A DNA stretch of 64,000 bases from Hormiphora californensis (GCA_020137815.1 CM035352.1:3479131-3543130); one strand, 5' to 3'. Positions 1 to 45,334 are shown, counted from the first letter of the stretch. A program made the numbers and translations. The notes: generated by a model not told the origin, from the letters alone.

Positions 1-431
1 GAAGCGATGTAGAGAAAGAAGATGACCGGGGATAGAGTTGTGTACCACACACAGCACATCGTAGTAGGAGGGCACCGGTCAGAACTACCTCCCCAAGGAA
101 CCGTACTGCAGTAAATCCACACAAGCAAGATGCCAGAGAGAAACTCATTTTACTAAACCCAGAACAGAAAATTGGACAAGCTATAAATGGATCAATGGAT
201 CGATGGTGCTTACTATTTTACTAAACGAGCTCGCACAAAACTGGACTAAGGACAAGCTAAAGGTTGAGCAATGGTACCAGATGATGCTATATGGATCCCC
301 CTTCCACAGTGAGCACCATTTCACTGGGAGGGTGAACCAAGCAATGTGCAACATCAAGAAACGGGAGTAGAGGAAAAGAGAAAGACAAAAAATGAAGGAC
401 ATTTAGAGAGTAACTGTCAGTATAGCTAGGG
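1..431. other. No recognised feature
   Basis: I see no convincing exon, RNA gene or repeat here. A minus-strand open frame of about 73 codons (181-402) has no recognisable domain and no supporting splice or start context. Confidence 0.4.
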
Positions 432-593
432 TGATCCTACCTTGAGGTGGGATCCGACGTTGAGTGTAAAATCATACGTACCTTGAGTGTAAAAAACGTA
501 AGGTCTGTGGGATCCTACGTACCTTGAGTGTAAAAAACGTAAGGTCTGTGAGATCCTACCTTGAGTGTAAAAAACGTAAGGTCTGTGAGGAAT
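432..593. repeat. Short tandem repeat, unit about 37-41 bp
   Basis: Three close units beginning CCTTGAGTGTAAAAAACGTA start near 481, 522 and 559, with a diverged unit before them. Each unit carries a GGATCC or GAGATCC core. No coding potential is seen. The following 594-865 holds nothing I recognise. Confidence 0.75.
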
Positions 594-865
594 CCGGCGT
601 GGAGGAAGACTACTTCCGAGTATGAAACTCGAGCAACTTTCATGATACAGAGAGATAGAAGTTACAGAGATAGATGGTTGACAAGGATGATGTTGTGAAA
701 AATGGACGATAAGTGAACCATCCTAGAATACCGGACATGTTTTTCTCTTTTCCTCACCGATGAGAGAGAGGAAAGATAGGATGTATTAGAGAGAGATAAA
801 GGGATAAGCAATAAGCAATGAGAGTAAAGGAGAGAAAGATCAGTAAAATAGGCCAGGACGTTCTG

Positions 866-2327
866 CGGTAGTATGGTAGTTAAGGTCGTGCGCACTTTTT
901 GGCGCCATTTGGCGCCAAATTGGCGCCACGTGGCGCCACGTGGCGATATTTTAGCGCCAAATGGCGCCAAAATTTGGCGACTGCGCACAACCGCCAATTT
1001 GGCGCCAAAATGGCGCCAAGTTGGCGATTTTTTGGCGCCAAATGGCGCCACGTGGCGCCAAGTGGCGCCACGTGGCGATTGTAAATCGCCAAGTGTTGGC
1101 GGTATTTGGCGGTACCGCCACGTGGCGATGCGAATTTGTCTGAATAAACTGTGTCCATCGCCAAGTGGCGCCAAATTGGCGCCAATTTGGCGATAGTACC
1201 TAAAATTCCAAATATTCATAACGTCCATCAGAGGAATTCCTATCGCCAAGTGGCGCCAAATGGCGCCAAGTGGCGCCAATTTGGCGCTAAATTGGCGATT
1301 AGATACAAATCGCCAACTTAGCGCCAAATTGGCGCCAAATTGGCGCTGCTTGGCGATTGCCGCCAACTTAGCGCCAATTTGGCGCCAAATGGCGCTGCTT
1401 GGCGCCAATTTGGCGCCAAATTGGCGATTCGACACAAATCGCCAACTTAGCGCTGCTTGGCGATTGCCGCCAACTTAGCGCCAATTTGGCGCCAAAATGG
1501 CGATTGGCGCCAAATTAGCGCCAATTTGGCGCCAAATGGCGCTGCTTGGCGCCAATTTAGCGCCAAATTGGCGATTGGATAAAAATCGCCAAATTAGCGC
1601 CAATTTGGCGCCAAAATGGCGATTGGCGCCAAATTAGCGCCAATTTGGCGCCAAATGGCGCTGCTTGGCGCCAAATTGGCGATTGGATAAAAATCGCCAA
1701 ATTAGCGCCAAAATGGCGATTGGCGCCAAATTGGCGCTAAATTGGCGCCAATCGCCATATTGGCGCCAATTTGGCGCTAAGTTGGCGATTTGTATCCAAT
1801 CGCCAATTTGGCGCTAAATTGGCGCTAAGCAGCGCCACTTGGCGCCAAATTGGCGCCTATCGCCAAGCAGCGCCAATTTGGCGCCAAGATTGCGCCAAAG
1901 AGGTGGTTAATTTCCGCTTCTGAATGTTCCCAGTCGCCAAGTGGCGCCAATTTGGCGCCAAATTGGCGCCAAGAGTGAAAAGTGCATGGCGCCAAATTGG
2001 CGCCAATTTGGCGCCACTTGGCGATGGACACAGTTTATTCAGACAAATTCGCATCGCCACGTGGCGGTACCGCCAAATACCGCCAACACTTGGCGATTTA
2101 CAATCGCCACGTGGCGCCACTTGGCGCCACGTGGCGCCATTTGGCGCCAAAAAATCGCCAACTTGGCGCCATTTTGGCGCCAAATTGGCGGTTGTGCGCA
2201 GTCGCCAAATTTTGGCGCCATTTGGCGCCAAAATATCGCCACGTGGCGCCACGTGGCGCCAAAATGGCGCCAATTTGGCGCCAAATGGCGCCAAAAAGTG
2301 CGCACGACCTTAACTACCATACTACCG
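866..2327. mobile_element. Foldback element I (GGCGCC-palindrome array)
   Basis: The ends are perfect inverted repeats starting CGGTAGTATGGTAGTTAAGG. The outer ~330 bp on each side (866-1195 and ~2000-2327) are near-identical in inverted orientation. The element is flanked by a direct repeat GTTCTG (860-865 and 2328-2333), which reads as a 6-bp target-site duplication. The interior is a dense array of TTGGCGCCAA-type palindromes, mostly at 11-bp spacing. Overlapping open frames on both strands (repeating WRQ, APK, LAP) are by-products of the array and not genes. No transposase is encoded, so this is a non-autonomous foldback or MITE-like element. Confidence 0.85.
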
Positions 2328-2439
2328 GTTCTGCTGCTGTGCTGCTGATGATAAACATTTGCTGCAGCTGTGAACAACAGAAAACAACACCTTGACCTCT
2401 CAATTACACTCAAATTGTTCTCTCTCACACTTTCACCCT

Positions 2440-2464
2440 TTCTCTCTCTATCTATCTCACGCTA

Positions 2465-2538
<74 letters not shown>

Positions 2539-2602
2539 TCTCTCTCTCCCTCCCTCTCTCTCCCTCTCTCCCTCTCTCTTTATCTATATTTCTCTCTCTC
2601 TC
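2440..2602. repeat. CT/GA microsatellite
   Basis: A long CT-dinucleotide tract with scattered CCCT interruptions. The Ser-Leu open frames across it are not genes. The stretch 2603-3193 shows nothing convincing. A possible 20-nt micro-exon near 3083-3102 (minus) is too short to support. Confidence 0.9.
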
Positions 2603-3193
2603 GGCAAGAATATCCCATGAACCGCGCTCGAGTCTCGACAGCGAACAAAACGAGGAAGAGAGAGAAATCAGGGTATCGGGAGGGTATCACATGGAGCTGA
2701 GTAAGCCTCTCTTATCGACACCGTTGCTAGGTTACTAAATATTCCAGAACATTACACCCCCATATATCATTCTAAGTTTGCCCAGAGCATGAAAGAATAC
2801 TGACATCTCTGAATCTCAGACCGTATCTCATCTTTAAATGGTACAAGAAAATATCATATCAAGGCCGGTGTGAAATCAGCAGTTGTATATGACTTGTTGC
2901 TAGGTCACAAAAAGTTGGTAATTCGAGGTGAATTCCAAACAAAACATCATATGACACATATGTGATGTACCTCACTCGCTGGGTATTCTTTAGACAACAT
3001 TGTGTGTGTTACTGGGGAGCTGTTACCCTGGGTAAATGTTACCCTGCACAGCTCCCCAGCTGTTACCCGGTGGGCAACAGAACTCAGCACTCACCTCAAC
3101 GCCTTTGGGATCAGCTACACAGACAAACAATCTACCACACGAAGCGGGGAGAGGAAGATCCAATTAGGGGGTTGGCAACGTCTCGTTACTTAC

Positions 3194-4222
3194 AGTATTT
3201 GGGTTGTATGGTTCCTCTATAATGGGCGGCGGGTGAAGCTGTTGTCTCAGAACCTGGTCTATCTCATCATCAGTATCAGTGTAGTGCTTCTAATGGGGGA
3301 TACTATGTATTAGACAATATCTATCACGGGGATGCACACGCAGTCACCCCACCACTACCATAATCACACCCAGAATCTGATTCTGCGGGATTCCAGGGTC
3401 ACTGGTAATCGTTATCCTTCCCAATGGGGGGAGGGGGGATAAACGACCCCAAAGAAATTAAACTTACCAGTTTTTCCCGAATGTACTCTGGAAGTGGTTT
3501 CACATACAGTTCCGTCAGCAGGGTCGGGTTGTTTCTCAGTGCGTGTAAACTGAAATTGGGCAAATTGTATATATATCACGACTTGTAATCAGTACTCGGT
3601 CTTGGTGAGCTAGACACTATCTAGACGCTATCTAGTAGACAGTAGACTGGGTGATACCTACTTGTGTAAAATCGTCATGACTCTTTTTTCCTCGTCAGCT
3701 CCCACATGGGAATTCCTCCGTCTCTTTCCCTCCAGTCCCTTACTCCTATTGTATGTTATCTGATGGCTACTAGCTCCCCCCACTCTTCCCGTCCTGCAAT
3801 TAGGGAGATTTATATTTAGTATTATAGATCAAGGGTGGATGTGGAAGGATATATTCTAAGGGCCAAGGGGTAGGAAAACTGACCTCTGTTTTCTTTGAGG
3901 CTGTTTCACGGCGGGAGTTGTAGGCTGAAATGAAATATCACTCAGTTAGTGCTGTCGGTGCACAACTCACACAATCACTGATGCAACAGCCATGATCAAA
4001 GAATTTATTATTAAACAGTCTTCTCAATACTAAAATCATGGAATTGATTGAGTCACTATTGGCACTCTGTATTCAAACATTGTTCATTGCTACTTACTGG
4101 CCGGGGTGAGAGTGAGGATGTGCTACGTGAGAAGAGGCATCGAAGTTGAGACTTGATTGTACAGGATGCAGATAGGGGCCGTCGTGTGGCGGGGAGAGGA
4201 GGAGGGGGAGCAAACATACAAT
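3194..4222 (-). CDS. Four spliced exons, possible 3' end of the RhoGEF gene
   Basis: Minus-strand exons 4098-4222, 3884-3924, 3468-3549 and 3194-3289 all have AG acceptors and GT donors, and their phases join without a stop. The product is proline-rich (FAPPPPLPATRRP), then PTTPAVKQPQRKQ, then a segment containing NNPTLLTELYVKPLPEYIREK, ending in an acidic stretch with HPPPIIEEPYNPNT. I recognise no domain. The first exon needs a phase-1 donor upstream. A potential one (ATCA|GTACAA, near 7529-7534) lies in the last SH3-side exon of the ephexin-like gene, so this may be an alternative C-terminal tail of that protein. It could equally be a separate gene. The terminal exon is not identified. Confidence 0.5.
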
Positions 4223-5522
4223 CTATACGTGCAGAGGATTAGTTAAGTACACATGTACACTGTACACATGTACATTGTACACATTGACACTTGTATAACA
4301 GCTGACGGGGGAAATATACGGAATTAATCAGTAGCTCCATGCGACATACACAGCAGCAGATTTTGTTCGATCAAAGCAGCAAATAAATCGTATCTGTATC
4401 ATGTTTATGATACCTGGTCAAATATAAACTAATTTAGTTGACGTGTTTGTACCGTGCGTCTATCTACTGCTAGTGGTCAGACTGATTTACCTGAACGATG
4501 GAACATTGACCCACTTTTCCTGCATAGTAAACGGGCCTCAGCATTTGATATCTACCGAACCCTCACAGATCCGCACAACTCAGTAAAATAATGTGCCACA
4601 CAACACAAAGAGACTCACAGGGTGCAAAGACTGATCTCTCAAGCCGGTAGATTTCTATTCCTAGTGACCTGTCTCTCTCTCTCATATATAAAGTCATGCA
4701 GTTGCAGATCATGTTAACAAGATGCCACCAGAGACATGACATTACTGGACGTGCCACCAGACACGAGGCAGTGCAGTGCACCCAATGGCCACTACACATA
4801 CAGGGGGTGCCACCAGACTCCAGTGCACCCAGCTCATAATATTGAATATTCACTACAAATTACAAATCACCAGCAGCATATGAATCATGTGAATGAGCCA
4901 CAATTATATCACAACAGGTGCAGGAGCACACAATGACACAAATCATCCCCCGCACATGCGGTCATGGCTAAACAGTGAAATACAATCTCTCTGCACGTTA
5001 ACACAGACAATTCTCCTGCAAGACTAACTTCCCCTAGTGCATTATATTCTGCTCACACTAGACATGTGATAGAGAGCTGTGGTGCTATCGATCTGCTTCA
5101 AAGGACGGGCACGGTGTTCCTCCCACACACATGACGGTGCACGGGAAATTAATTTAATATTTCTACCCCACTGTATTACAGAAGTCTCTCAGGGAGACAT
5201 GGGAAGAGTAAATATTACACTGAGTGATGGGGTAAATAGTTACCATAGTAACCGATCGTTGTGACCCAGAAGTCGTGTCACAGCTTCAATATTCATGATT
5301 CATTTAACACCAAACTCACTGCAATAGGAACGTTTTGTTTCTACACATACAACCTATCTCTCCGTTCTTCAACTGTTCTATCAGGAGAAAGAAAAACTTT
5401 GTCAAACGTATATCGATCCCTTTCAGCAGGGATTTCTTCGACATTATTAACATTTAAGCGTCTTTGCTCCTCAGCATGACTTTCACAGGTCTCGCAGGTG
5501 AGGACTGCTTTACTAAGCAGTC
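4223..5522. other. Intergenic or intronic, no gene recognised
   Basis: A possible 29-nt minus micro-exon (4495-4523, acceptor TATGCAG, donor CAG|GTAAAT) is the only splice-like feature. The segment 4250-4290 is a run of short ACATGTACA palindromes. Otherwise I see nothing. Confidence 0.3.
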
Positions 5523-5525
5523 CTT

Positions 5526-5822
5526 CTAATCAAGCTCACTGAAAAGAGACTTAATTTGAGTTTCAAGCTCATCACCATTAACATTGTCTTTTAACTCTTC
5601 CAATCCGTGGATGATGATGTTACACCCACGGTCCTCCGAGGCTGCCACGATAGCCGATTGAATCTTCTTTGGAGCCAGGGCTGAAGCCCGTTCCTTCTCC
5701 AAAATGGAGGCAAAGCTCTTCATTTCTTGCTGTCCCTTTGACTGCACAGCTGTTATCTCAACCTCCCTCTTCTCAAGAAACTGCCTCTGGATATTCAGTA
5801 GTTCCTCTTGTGTCAGATACAA
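5526..5822 (-). pseudogene. Retrotransposon ORF1-like fragment
   Basis: A 98-codon minus-strand frame with a coiled-coil-like, charged N-terminal half and a C-terminal segment containing NIIIHGLEE. That segment resembles the RRM-like part of LINE ORF1 proteins. It has no reverse transcriptase next to it and no start or end context of a host gene, so it is probably a relic of a non-LTR element. The assignment rests on one short motif. Confidence 0.4.
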
Positions 5823-6410
5823 GGTTTTGATAAGCTCTTAACTATGCATTTTGAGCTCCTTTTCATATTAGTATATTACTTCATCATCGTGGTTTCATAT
5901 CCCGTGTGTGACAACTGTTCACCAACTGGGAAGGTCTGTTCAATGAGAATACGGCATGAACCCTCCACAAGATCTAGAAGCACTAGCTTGTTCAGTGCAC
6001 TGAGTTTGTTCCTATAGGGAACCTTCAGAATTCAGATCATCCCAAACTTCCACTATTTGTGGTCCGATATACTTTACTCTATCTGCTCTGATATATTTTA
6101 TCAAACCCTCCAGTTAGTGTTAACATCTTGCTTACCCACTCCACGGTTTGTTCTTGGCATTATCGGGTTTTGCCGCGGTTTCCCACGGTCATTGCTCCAC
6201 CTCCTGATGAGAAAGACTTGAAATTTTGAGGATAGAAAAAACTCGACATGATCTTCCCAGCCTTAAAATGTCAGTTTCTATCTCATCAGGGGTGGAGCAG
6301 TGACAATGTGAAGTATTTGATTGGGTTTGAAAAGGTAACAAACAAACAAACAAACAAAAGACAAATTTGGCCAGCGTTAAAATCTGGGTGTTTCGTGAGT
6401 GCTGACAAAC

Positions 6411-6478
6411 GGTTTTTTAGGGTTAGGGCTAAAGTGGGGTTAGGGTTAGGGCTGGTGTTTGGGTTGGGGTTAGGCCTT
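6411..6478. repeat. Interstitial telomere-like TTAGGG tract
   Basis: Several TTAGGG/TTAGGGC/TTGGGG units interleave here. Similar short tracts occur at about 32318-32347 (CCCTAA) and 49349-49369. They are degenerate, so this is an interstitial relic or simple repeat and not a chromosome end. The flanks 5823-6410 and 6479-7254 show no gene. Confidence 0.55.
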
Positions 6479-7254
6479 GACATTGCCTACCACATAAACT
6501 TTGAATTAGCCAAAACGGTTGAGTGGTTCGGCGGTTAGAGCCGTTTTAGTGAATCAACTTTTTTGGTAGCGCGCACCTGTAAACAGGCCACCAAACACCC
6601 AGATCGTAACGGCGCCCGACAAATTTGGGGCGCCGCGCAGCTGCACCAAATTTAAAAAACGTATACGCGCGCCGCGCAGATTTTAACTGCATCGCATTTA
6701 TGATTTATTTGCGCTCGCACAATTCGTTTGACAGTTTTTCATGGTATGTCGGTGCAAGATGATCCAATACCGCCCTAGAAACAGTAATAAAACATATTTA
6801 ATTTAACGGTGGTGAAATTAGAAATAATAACAGTAACAATTAAAGTTAAACAGGAATTCTGATTCAATCTAATTTTTCTCTAACTCTAGCACTGGTCAAG
6901 CTTAAAATGTTAATTGATTTTTTATTGTATCACTGATCGTAATACTGTAAATATCTTTCTAGTTTCTACCTCTTACATAACAGTTTATATCTTCTGTAAT
7001 AGTTAAATCAATGATCAATATGAATAAACTTGTAGTAAAGTCTCTCCCATAGTATAGGATCTCTCTTGGTAATGAAATTACCCCTCTGTTATTATTGCTC
7101 ATGTATGCAATAAAAGGGGTGACTTCGTAACCAAGGATCTCTCCCTCTCTCGGAAAGGTGAGACTGATACTCTGACTGACAGAACTCTGAGTCAAACTCT
7201 CAACCCTGTTTATTCTGATAGTGATAACACATAATGATAAACCCGAAACTATAT

Positions 7255-7411
7255 GTAAAGTCGGATTTTTTGAAACTGTCACCCCAAAATGACCGCGCAT
7301 GTGAAATTTATCAATTTTGACGCGCACACCACACGTTAACATGTGATGTGACGCGCAAAAACATTCCGCGCACGAAAAGGGGGGTGACAGTTTCAAAAAA
7401 TCCGACTTTAC
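7255..7411. mobile_element. 157-bp MITE with 31-bp inverted repeats
   Basis: The left end GTAAAGTCGGATTTTTTGAA is repeated inverted at the right end, with 31 bp matching perfectly. The interior contains GCGCGTCA-type palindromic segments. No target duplication is clear. A one-sided diverged relative ends at about 42128-42163. It lies just 3' of the predicted stop of the ephexin-like gene. Confidence 0.75.
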
Positions 7412-7488
7412 CACTACAATATCCCTATCAGTTGATCAGTATCAACCTGAAATTGCTACTACTTTTATATCAGTCCCCTCTCAATAAA

Positions 7489-40671
<33,183 letters not shown>

Positions 40672-41062
40672 TGTTCTGGATGGACGGGGAGAGACAACAG
40701 AGCAAACAACAGGGTGAATCAAAATAACTTCCTCTGACACTCACACGGGCTCTCTCTATCTCTCTCTTTTCTCCCTATACATATCTCTCTATCCCTCTCT
40801 CTTTCTCTCTATCCATAGCTAACTCTTAGACTGATTGTTATGATAGGACATAACACATACTAGCACACACACACACACACACACACGTACAAAGATACAC
40901 ACATGCCAACACAAACACACGTCAGTAGAGGAAGGAATGTACAATCGTGTGAAATGTGCGGATGCTCTCTGTGAGAAAATACAGCAGAAAAAAAGCAACT
41001 CAAACTAAAATTCTAAACATCTCAAAAACATGTTTCATTGTCTTATCATCTCAAAAATTGTT

Positions 41063-41980
41063 TCATTCCATCGTTGTGACGGGAACAGAATTAAGCTCAT
41101 CTTCCCAGCCTAATTCTCGACAAATATCCGTCACTACCTCATCACAATACCCCTGCAGGTAGGCATCCTCCTGCCTACTGAAACTGACATCCGCAGACAG
41201 TGAGAGGAGAAATCCGGCTACCCCACCAACTTTTCCTGGTGGAGTTAGATTGATGTAGACCCGGGGCACACCGCTCTTTGTCTCACCCACTAGAGTGTTA
41301 AAGGGGCTGACAGCCAGGGAGGTACCGAGAATGATTAGCAGATCACATGCCCGAAAATCATCACTAATACTGTTGTGGAATCTCTGTGGAAGCTGTTCCC
41401 CAAACAGCACTACATCTGGCCTGACGACACCACCACAAGCATCACATTTTGGTACACCATCGTTTTTATCAGGGTTGAAAATCTCCTCCTTTAGCCACTC
41501 CAGTGGGTATTCTTTGCGACACTTTGTGCAATAACTTCTCTGGAAACTGCCGTGGGCCTCAATTACTTCCTCTTCAGACAAGCCCGCCAGGAACTCAAGA
41601 GCGTCAATGTTCTGTGTGTAGACACGTCTTAGAATACCCTTGTTTTTTAGTAGTGTAAAGAACTGGTGCGTTGTTGTGGGTGTCAGTTTTTGAGGATACA
41701 TCTCACGAACTAGACCGTAGAATGGTCGTGGATCCTTCTTGAAATAACTGCCTTCGAAGACGGCCTCGGGGTAGGGCAGGTTGTATTTTCTTAGTTTGAA
41801 ATAAAGGCCTGCGGATGGAGATCGAAAGTCAGGGATTCCTGCTGCGGTAGAAATGCCTGCACCACACATTATCACGACATTTTTATAGCGTCCTTCCTTT
41901 ATGCCTTTCACAAGGGACTCTTTTGAGAACTTTCCACCGGAATTTGTGCCACCGGTTTGTCTTGACTGAAATCCACCCAT
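41063..41980 (-). CDS. SIRT2-like class I sirtuin deacylase, intronless
   Basis: 305 aa. NAD-dependent protein deacylase. Motifs: CGAGISTAAGIPDFRSP at residues 39-55 (NAD binding), TQNID 122-126, catalytic His143 in EAHGSF, zinc ligands Cys151/154 and 179/182, GTSLAV 219-224, and INLTPPG near the C-terminal side of the Rossmann fold. The wording around NIDALEFLAGLSEEEVIEAH is closest to SIRT2/SIRT3. The N-terminus is short, without a mitochondrial presequence, and begins MGGFQSR, which fits an N-myristoylation motif (Gly2, Ser6). Cytosolic or membrane-tethered location is therefore likely. A single exon is unusual and could reflect an old retrogene. Its 3' end faces exon A of the RhoGEF (same strand, about 390 bp apart). 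Confidence 0.93.
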   Translation of the reverse strand: MGGFQSRQTGGTNSGGKFSKESLVKGIKEGRYKNVVIMCGAGISTAAGIPDFRSPSAGLYFKLRKYNLPYPEAVFEGSYFKKDPRPFYGLVREMYPQKLTPTTTHQFFTLLKNKGILRRVYTQNIDALEFLAGLSEEEVIEAHGSFQRSYCTKCRKEYPLEWLKEEIFNPDKNDGVPKCDACGGVVRPDVVLFGEQLPQRFHNSISDDFRACDLLIILGTSLAVSPFNTLVGETKSGVPRVYINLTPPGKVGGVAGFLLSLSADVSFSRQEDAYLQGYCDEVVTDICRELGWEDELNSVPVTTME

Positions 41981-42263
41981 TCAAAACAGCTAAAAGTATT
42001 TGAATTTGTGATATGACCTCACATCAAAGTTAACTCTTTGGACGGGTGCCTTCGCGTGCACGGATTTGTTTTGGTCACCTATCATGTGGTGTCAACAAAT
42101 CATACATATCACACGTACACGAACTTGGGGTGATAACTTCAAAAAGTCCGACTTTATACATAATGGCTCAAAAGAACAGTCGAATTATATCGCATTTGTA
42201 AAATTCAGAAACCTTAAAATCTGAATTCTGCGGTTACTTCCAGCTTCGCAATTTATGTTTGAT

Positions 42264-42912
42264 AACAAGAATTATTGCATTATGTATTCATAATGCGGTG
42301 TTTCCCTGCCACAAATGGATTTAAAATTGATGAATAAGCTTCAAAACTGGATTTCCTGATGAATTTTGTGCTCAAAGAGCATTTTTTGGCTGATGCGATG
42401 TTGGTTACTAAGGTAACTAGATAAGTTGCTATGGTAACCAAATCAGTTGCTATGGTAACCAGGACAGTTGCGATGGCAACCAAGGCAGTTACTTAGGAGA
42501 CCCCAGTGGGTTACCAAGTGCCTCAACTTTAATCGCATCTCAACTCGAGTCACTAGTGTGACAGTAGTTTCATGCTTGGAAGACATTCTACCACTTCATA
42601 GCATGGCTGTAGGGGACGCAAAGTGATTTCAGGTGATAATGGGAAGTGCTATCAGCGAGTAATTGCGCGCCACAATGTGTGTTAATCATTTCCTTTGTTG
42701 AATCAACGAAGCGTGAGATGAAAGTTTTATGAAGGAGCAGACTTGTTGTTAGGCGTTGTCCGTGACGGACGGACGGACACTTTTAGTTAACTACACAATC
42801 TGCTGATTTCTAAACCCTGAATGATCTTTTTAGCACGTGCGACGCACGTCGTGCGTGCTAAAAAGATCATCCCGGGTGATTGCCTTCGGCAATCACCCGG
42901 GCAGGGAAAAAA
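42264..42912 (+). repeat. Dispersed double-hairpin element, copy B
   Basis: Same start (AACAAGAATTATTGCATTAT) and end layout as copy A (33916-34490). Hairpins lie at 42821-42870 and 42871-42902, the second with a CCTTCGG loop. Confidence 0.65.
42404..42501. repeat. 21-bp tandem array of X-box-like motifs
   Basis: Five units start at 42404, 42425, 42446, 42467 and 42488, exactly 21 bp apart. The central ones read GTTGCTATGGTAAC or GTTGCGATGGCAAC, matching the RFX X-box palindrome. Confidence 0.8.
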
Positions 42913-44544
42913 TTGGTCAAAGCGTCTTTGACCAAAGTTCCCAATACTGTTACAAATCTAATCACACATTCGTGAGTGTATCGTCAAAGGGTCATTCATC
43001 TGCATCATATGCCAAACACCAGGACAAACGGCACTGGCATCTTGAAAGTTGCAAAGGCAGGGCCGGGGTGGGAGCTCAAGTGTGTCAAGGGTTTGGGGCG
43101 GTGCCCCGCCCCTGCCAGGGGACGTGGGGTGGAAGCCCCTAAAGCGGGGAGCCCTAGCGGGATGCAGGGGCTGTAGGCTATGTAAATGTAAATTATGCAC
43201 ATAATATCCCACTCAATAGTGAATATATACCCAGAAAAATGGTGCCAACGCACTCTCTAAAGTATCACTTTCTCAAGTGGCTGTAGGGTTTGAGGGGATC
43301 AAAAGCCCTTTAGACCACTTCAGCATCTTCTGAGCGGTTTTTAGCATACACTGCAGTCTATTGGCCCCTCTACGCACGCATGAGGGCCGATGGGCACAGG
43401 TGCATTCCAAGCCCAAACTCTCAAGAGCGTGTTTGGTTTTTGTTTGTTTGAATTTAATTTTAGTGGAAGCTCTTACGGTAATTCCCACGCACCGTGGGAA
43501 CATTTCCCACGCCGCGCCCTCTTTTCCCACGCTTTGCTTTCGACGCGCAAAAAATTATCGCGCGTGACGTCTACTAAAATGTTGAGGATGCAGTTGTTAA
43601 CAACATTGGGCCAATTTGGGTAGTGCCGCGAGCATCGGAGCACTGCAGCAGCAGCACGTCACTGAGAATTTCGTTACAATCACACTGCACACACATGCCA
43701 CATTGCATCAATGGATTGCATCATTGACGTTGGAACATCAATGAGGAACAGTTCGGTGGAAGGGAAACCAGTCCAAGAGTGCTGTCATGGCTGTAACCAG
43801 CCCCAGCGTCGTCTAATTACAACGATAAAGTATGAAAGTTTCACCCTCCGCCGAAACATTCCTAATTGATATATTGGGTACAAAATAAATATTCTTTGAT
43901 TAGATGGATTTATAACAAATTGAACGCAAAGTTCTAAGAAGACAGATCACAAACAATTGTTAACTTTCTGGACACTACTTATCGATCACAATACATGTAT
44001 GTAATATTCTCAAAGAGTTTTGTTCAAACCCTAGAACATGGTAAAAAGAGTTCGTGATATCCTAATCTAACGATAATTATAGTCCTATAAATCTCAATTT
44101 ACAGCAGCATCTTGTAGGGAATGCGGACAGTGACAGCTCCGTGTCTAACTTTAGTAGACGTGTCCGATGTCCGTACCGTAGTTAGTCGAATTCCGTTATA
44201 TTATTATGGGAAACGGGTCTAACGGCTGATTCAAGGCATCGATTTTAGATACACATATCTTGTAGATGGGATGATATTAATCGTCTAGAGAGGGTGTTGT
44301 AACCAGTACTCGGCATAATCCTGGGAGGGGGAGGGAAGGTTAGTTAAAAGAGCGTCCAGTACCATGCTCCTTTTATAATTTGGTTTATCGACTATTCAAA
44401 AAGACAACCGTCTAGCTGAGAAAGAGACACAAATCATCTCTTCTGAGAAGGGATGATTTCAGTCTTCTCCGCTTCCTTCCTTATCTTAATGTGTCACATG
44501 GGGTGGGCCTCTATCAGAAATGACAAGAATCGATAATTTTGTAC
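42913..44544. other. No supported gene
   Basis: A GC-rich segment (43040-43170) with GGGGCGGTGCCCCGCCCC-type palindromes and a segment (43463-43510) whose motif GGAAGCTCTTACGGTAATTC recurs inverted at about 47646-47667. A short minus frame reading HGAVTVRIPYKMLL and stop at about 44105-44150 follows an AG and could be a terminal exon of the PDZ gene, but is weak. Confidence 0.35.
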
Positions 44545-45044
44545 CTCTCATCTGGCCGGGATCCGAAGTGGCGGGGCAACTAAAATGTGGTTTGAATGGG
44601 AGCCTCTCTCATTATCTCTAGTGCTCGGTCGTGGGTACAGTTAGTCAGGACCTGCAAGGAGAGCTGTTATTACATATCTAGGTATGTATGATTGTGTAAA
44701 AATTCCCTCTTATTCCCTCTCCTGAATTCCCCTCGACAATGTTCTTATGTTACATTTGTTCGCGGCGTGGTGAAGCAGGGTGGAACAAGACAATCAGGTT
44801 CAGTACTCACCAGCTACACTGAGCAGTGTATCCTTAGGTATAATCTCAGTCGCCACTGCAGGACTACTCAACACCCTGATACAGCCCTGGAGTGTGTCGC
44901 TACCTCCCTGAATCAGAATGCAGAATGGTGATGCCAAGAGCCTGCCGAACTATTGTCACCGTCACTATTTGTTCGTAGTGTAGAGTTTTACTGATCGTCA
45001 AACCTAGAGGATGAACAGGGTTTAGAGAGATCTGCACTCGGTAT

Positions 45045-45334
45045 GGGGAAACTCTAACTGAATGGCATCCCATTAATGGGATCCCATCAACAGTAAAACT
45101 CTAACTGATAATGGACCACAGTGATGGTTCTTTCTCTGTATTCTCTCTGTGTGCGCGCCCGCGCCCGGGCATGCCCTATAGTTCTTTCTCTGTATTCTCT
45201 CTGTAGGCAGTACATAGATGTACTGCCTACAGAGAGAATACAGAGAAAGAACCATCACTGTGGTCCATTATCAGTTAGAGTTTTACTGTTGATGGGATCC
45301 CATTAATGGGATGCCATTCAGTTAGAGTTTCCCC
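45045..45334. mobile_element. 290-bp foldback/MITE
   Basis: Ends GGGGAAACTCTAACTGAATG inverted; arms of ~100 bp. Flanked by TAT (45042-45044, 45335-45337). An asymmetric CG-rich insert GCGCGCCCGCGCCCGGGC lies in the left part. Confidence 0.75.

Noticed and set aside
873-2428. Many overlapping open frames rich in W, R, Q, A, P on both strands
   Set aside because: Artefacts of the GGCGCC array, whose 11-bp and palindromic structure avoids stops; no domain, no splice context.
3083-3102. 20-nt minus micro-exon (LIPKALR) with AG and GTGAGT
   Set aside because: Too short, with no downstream exon to confirm.
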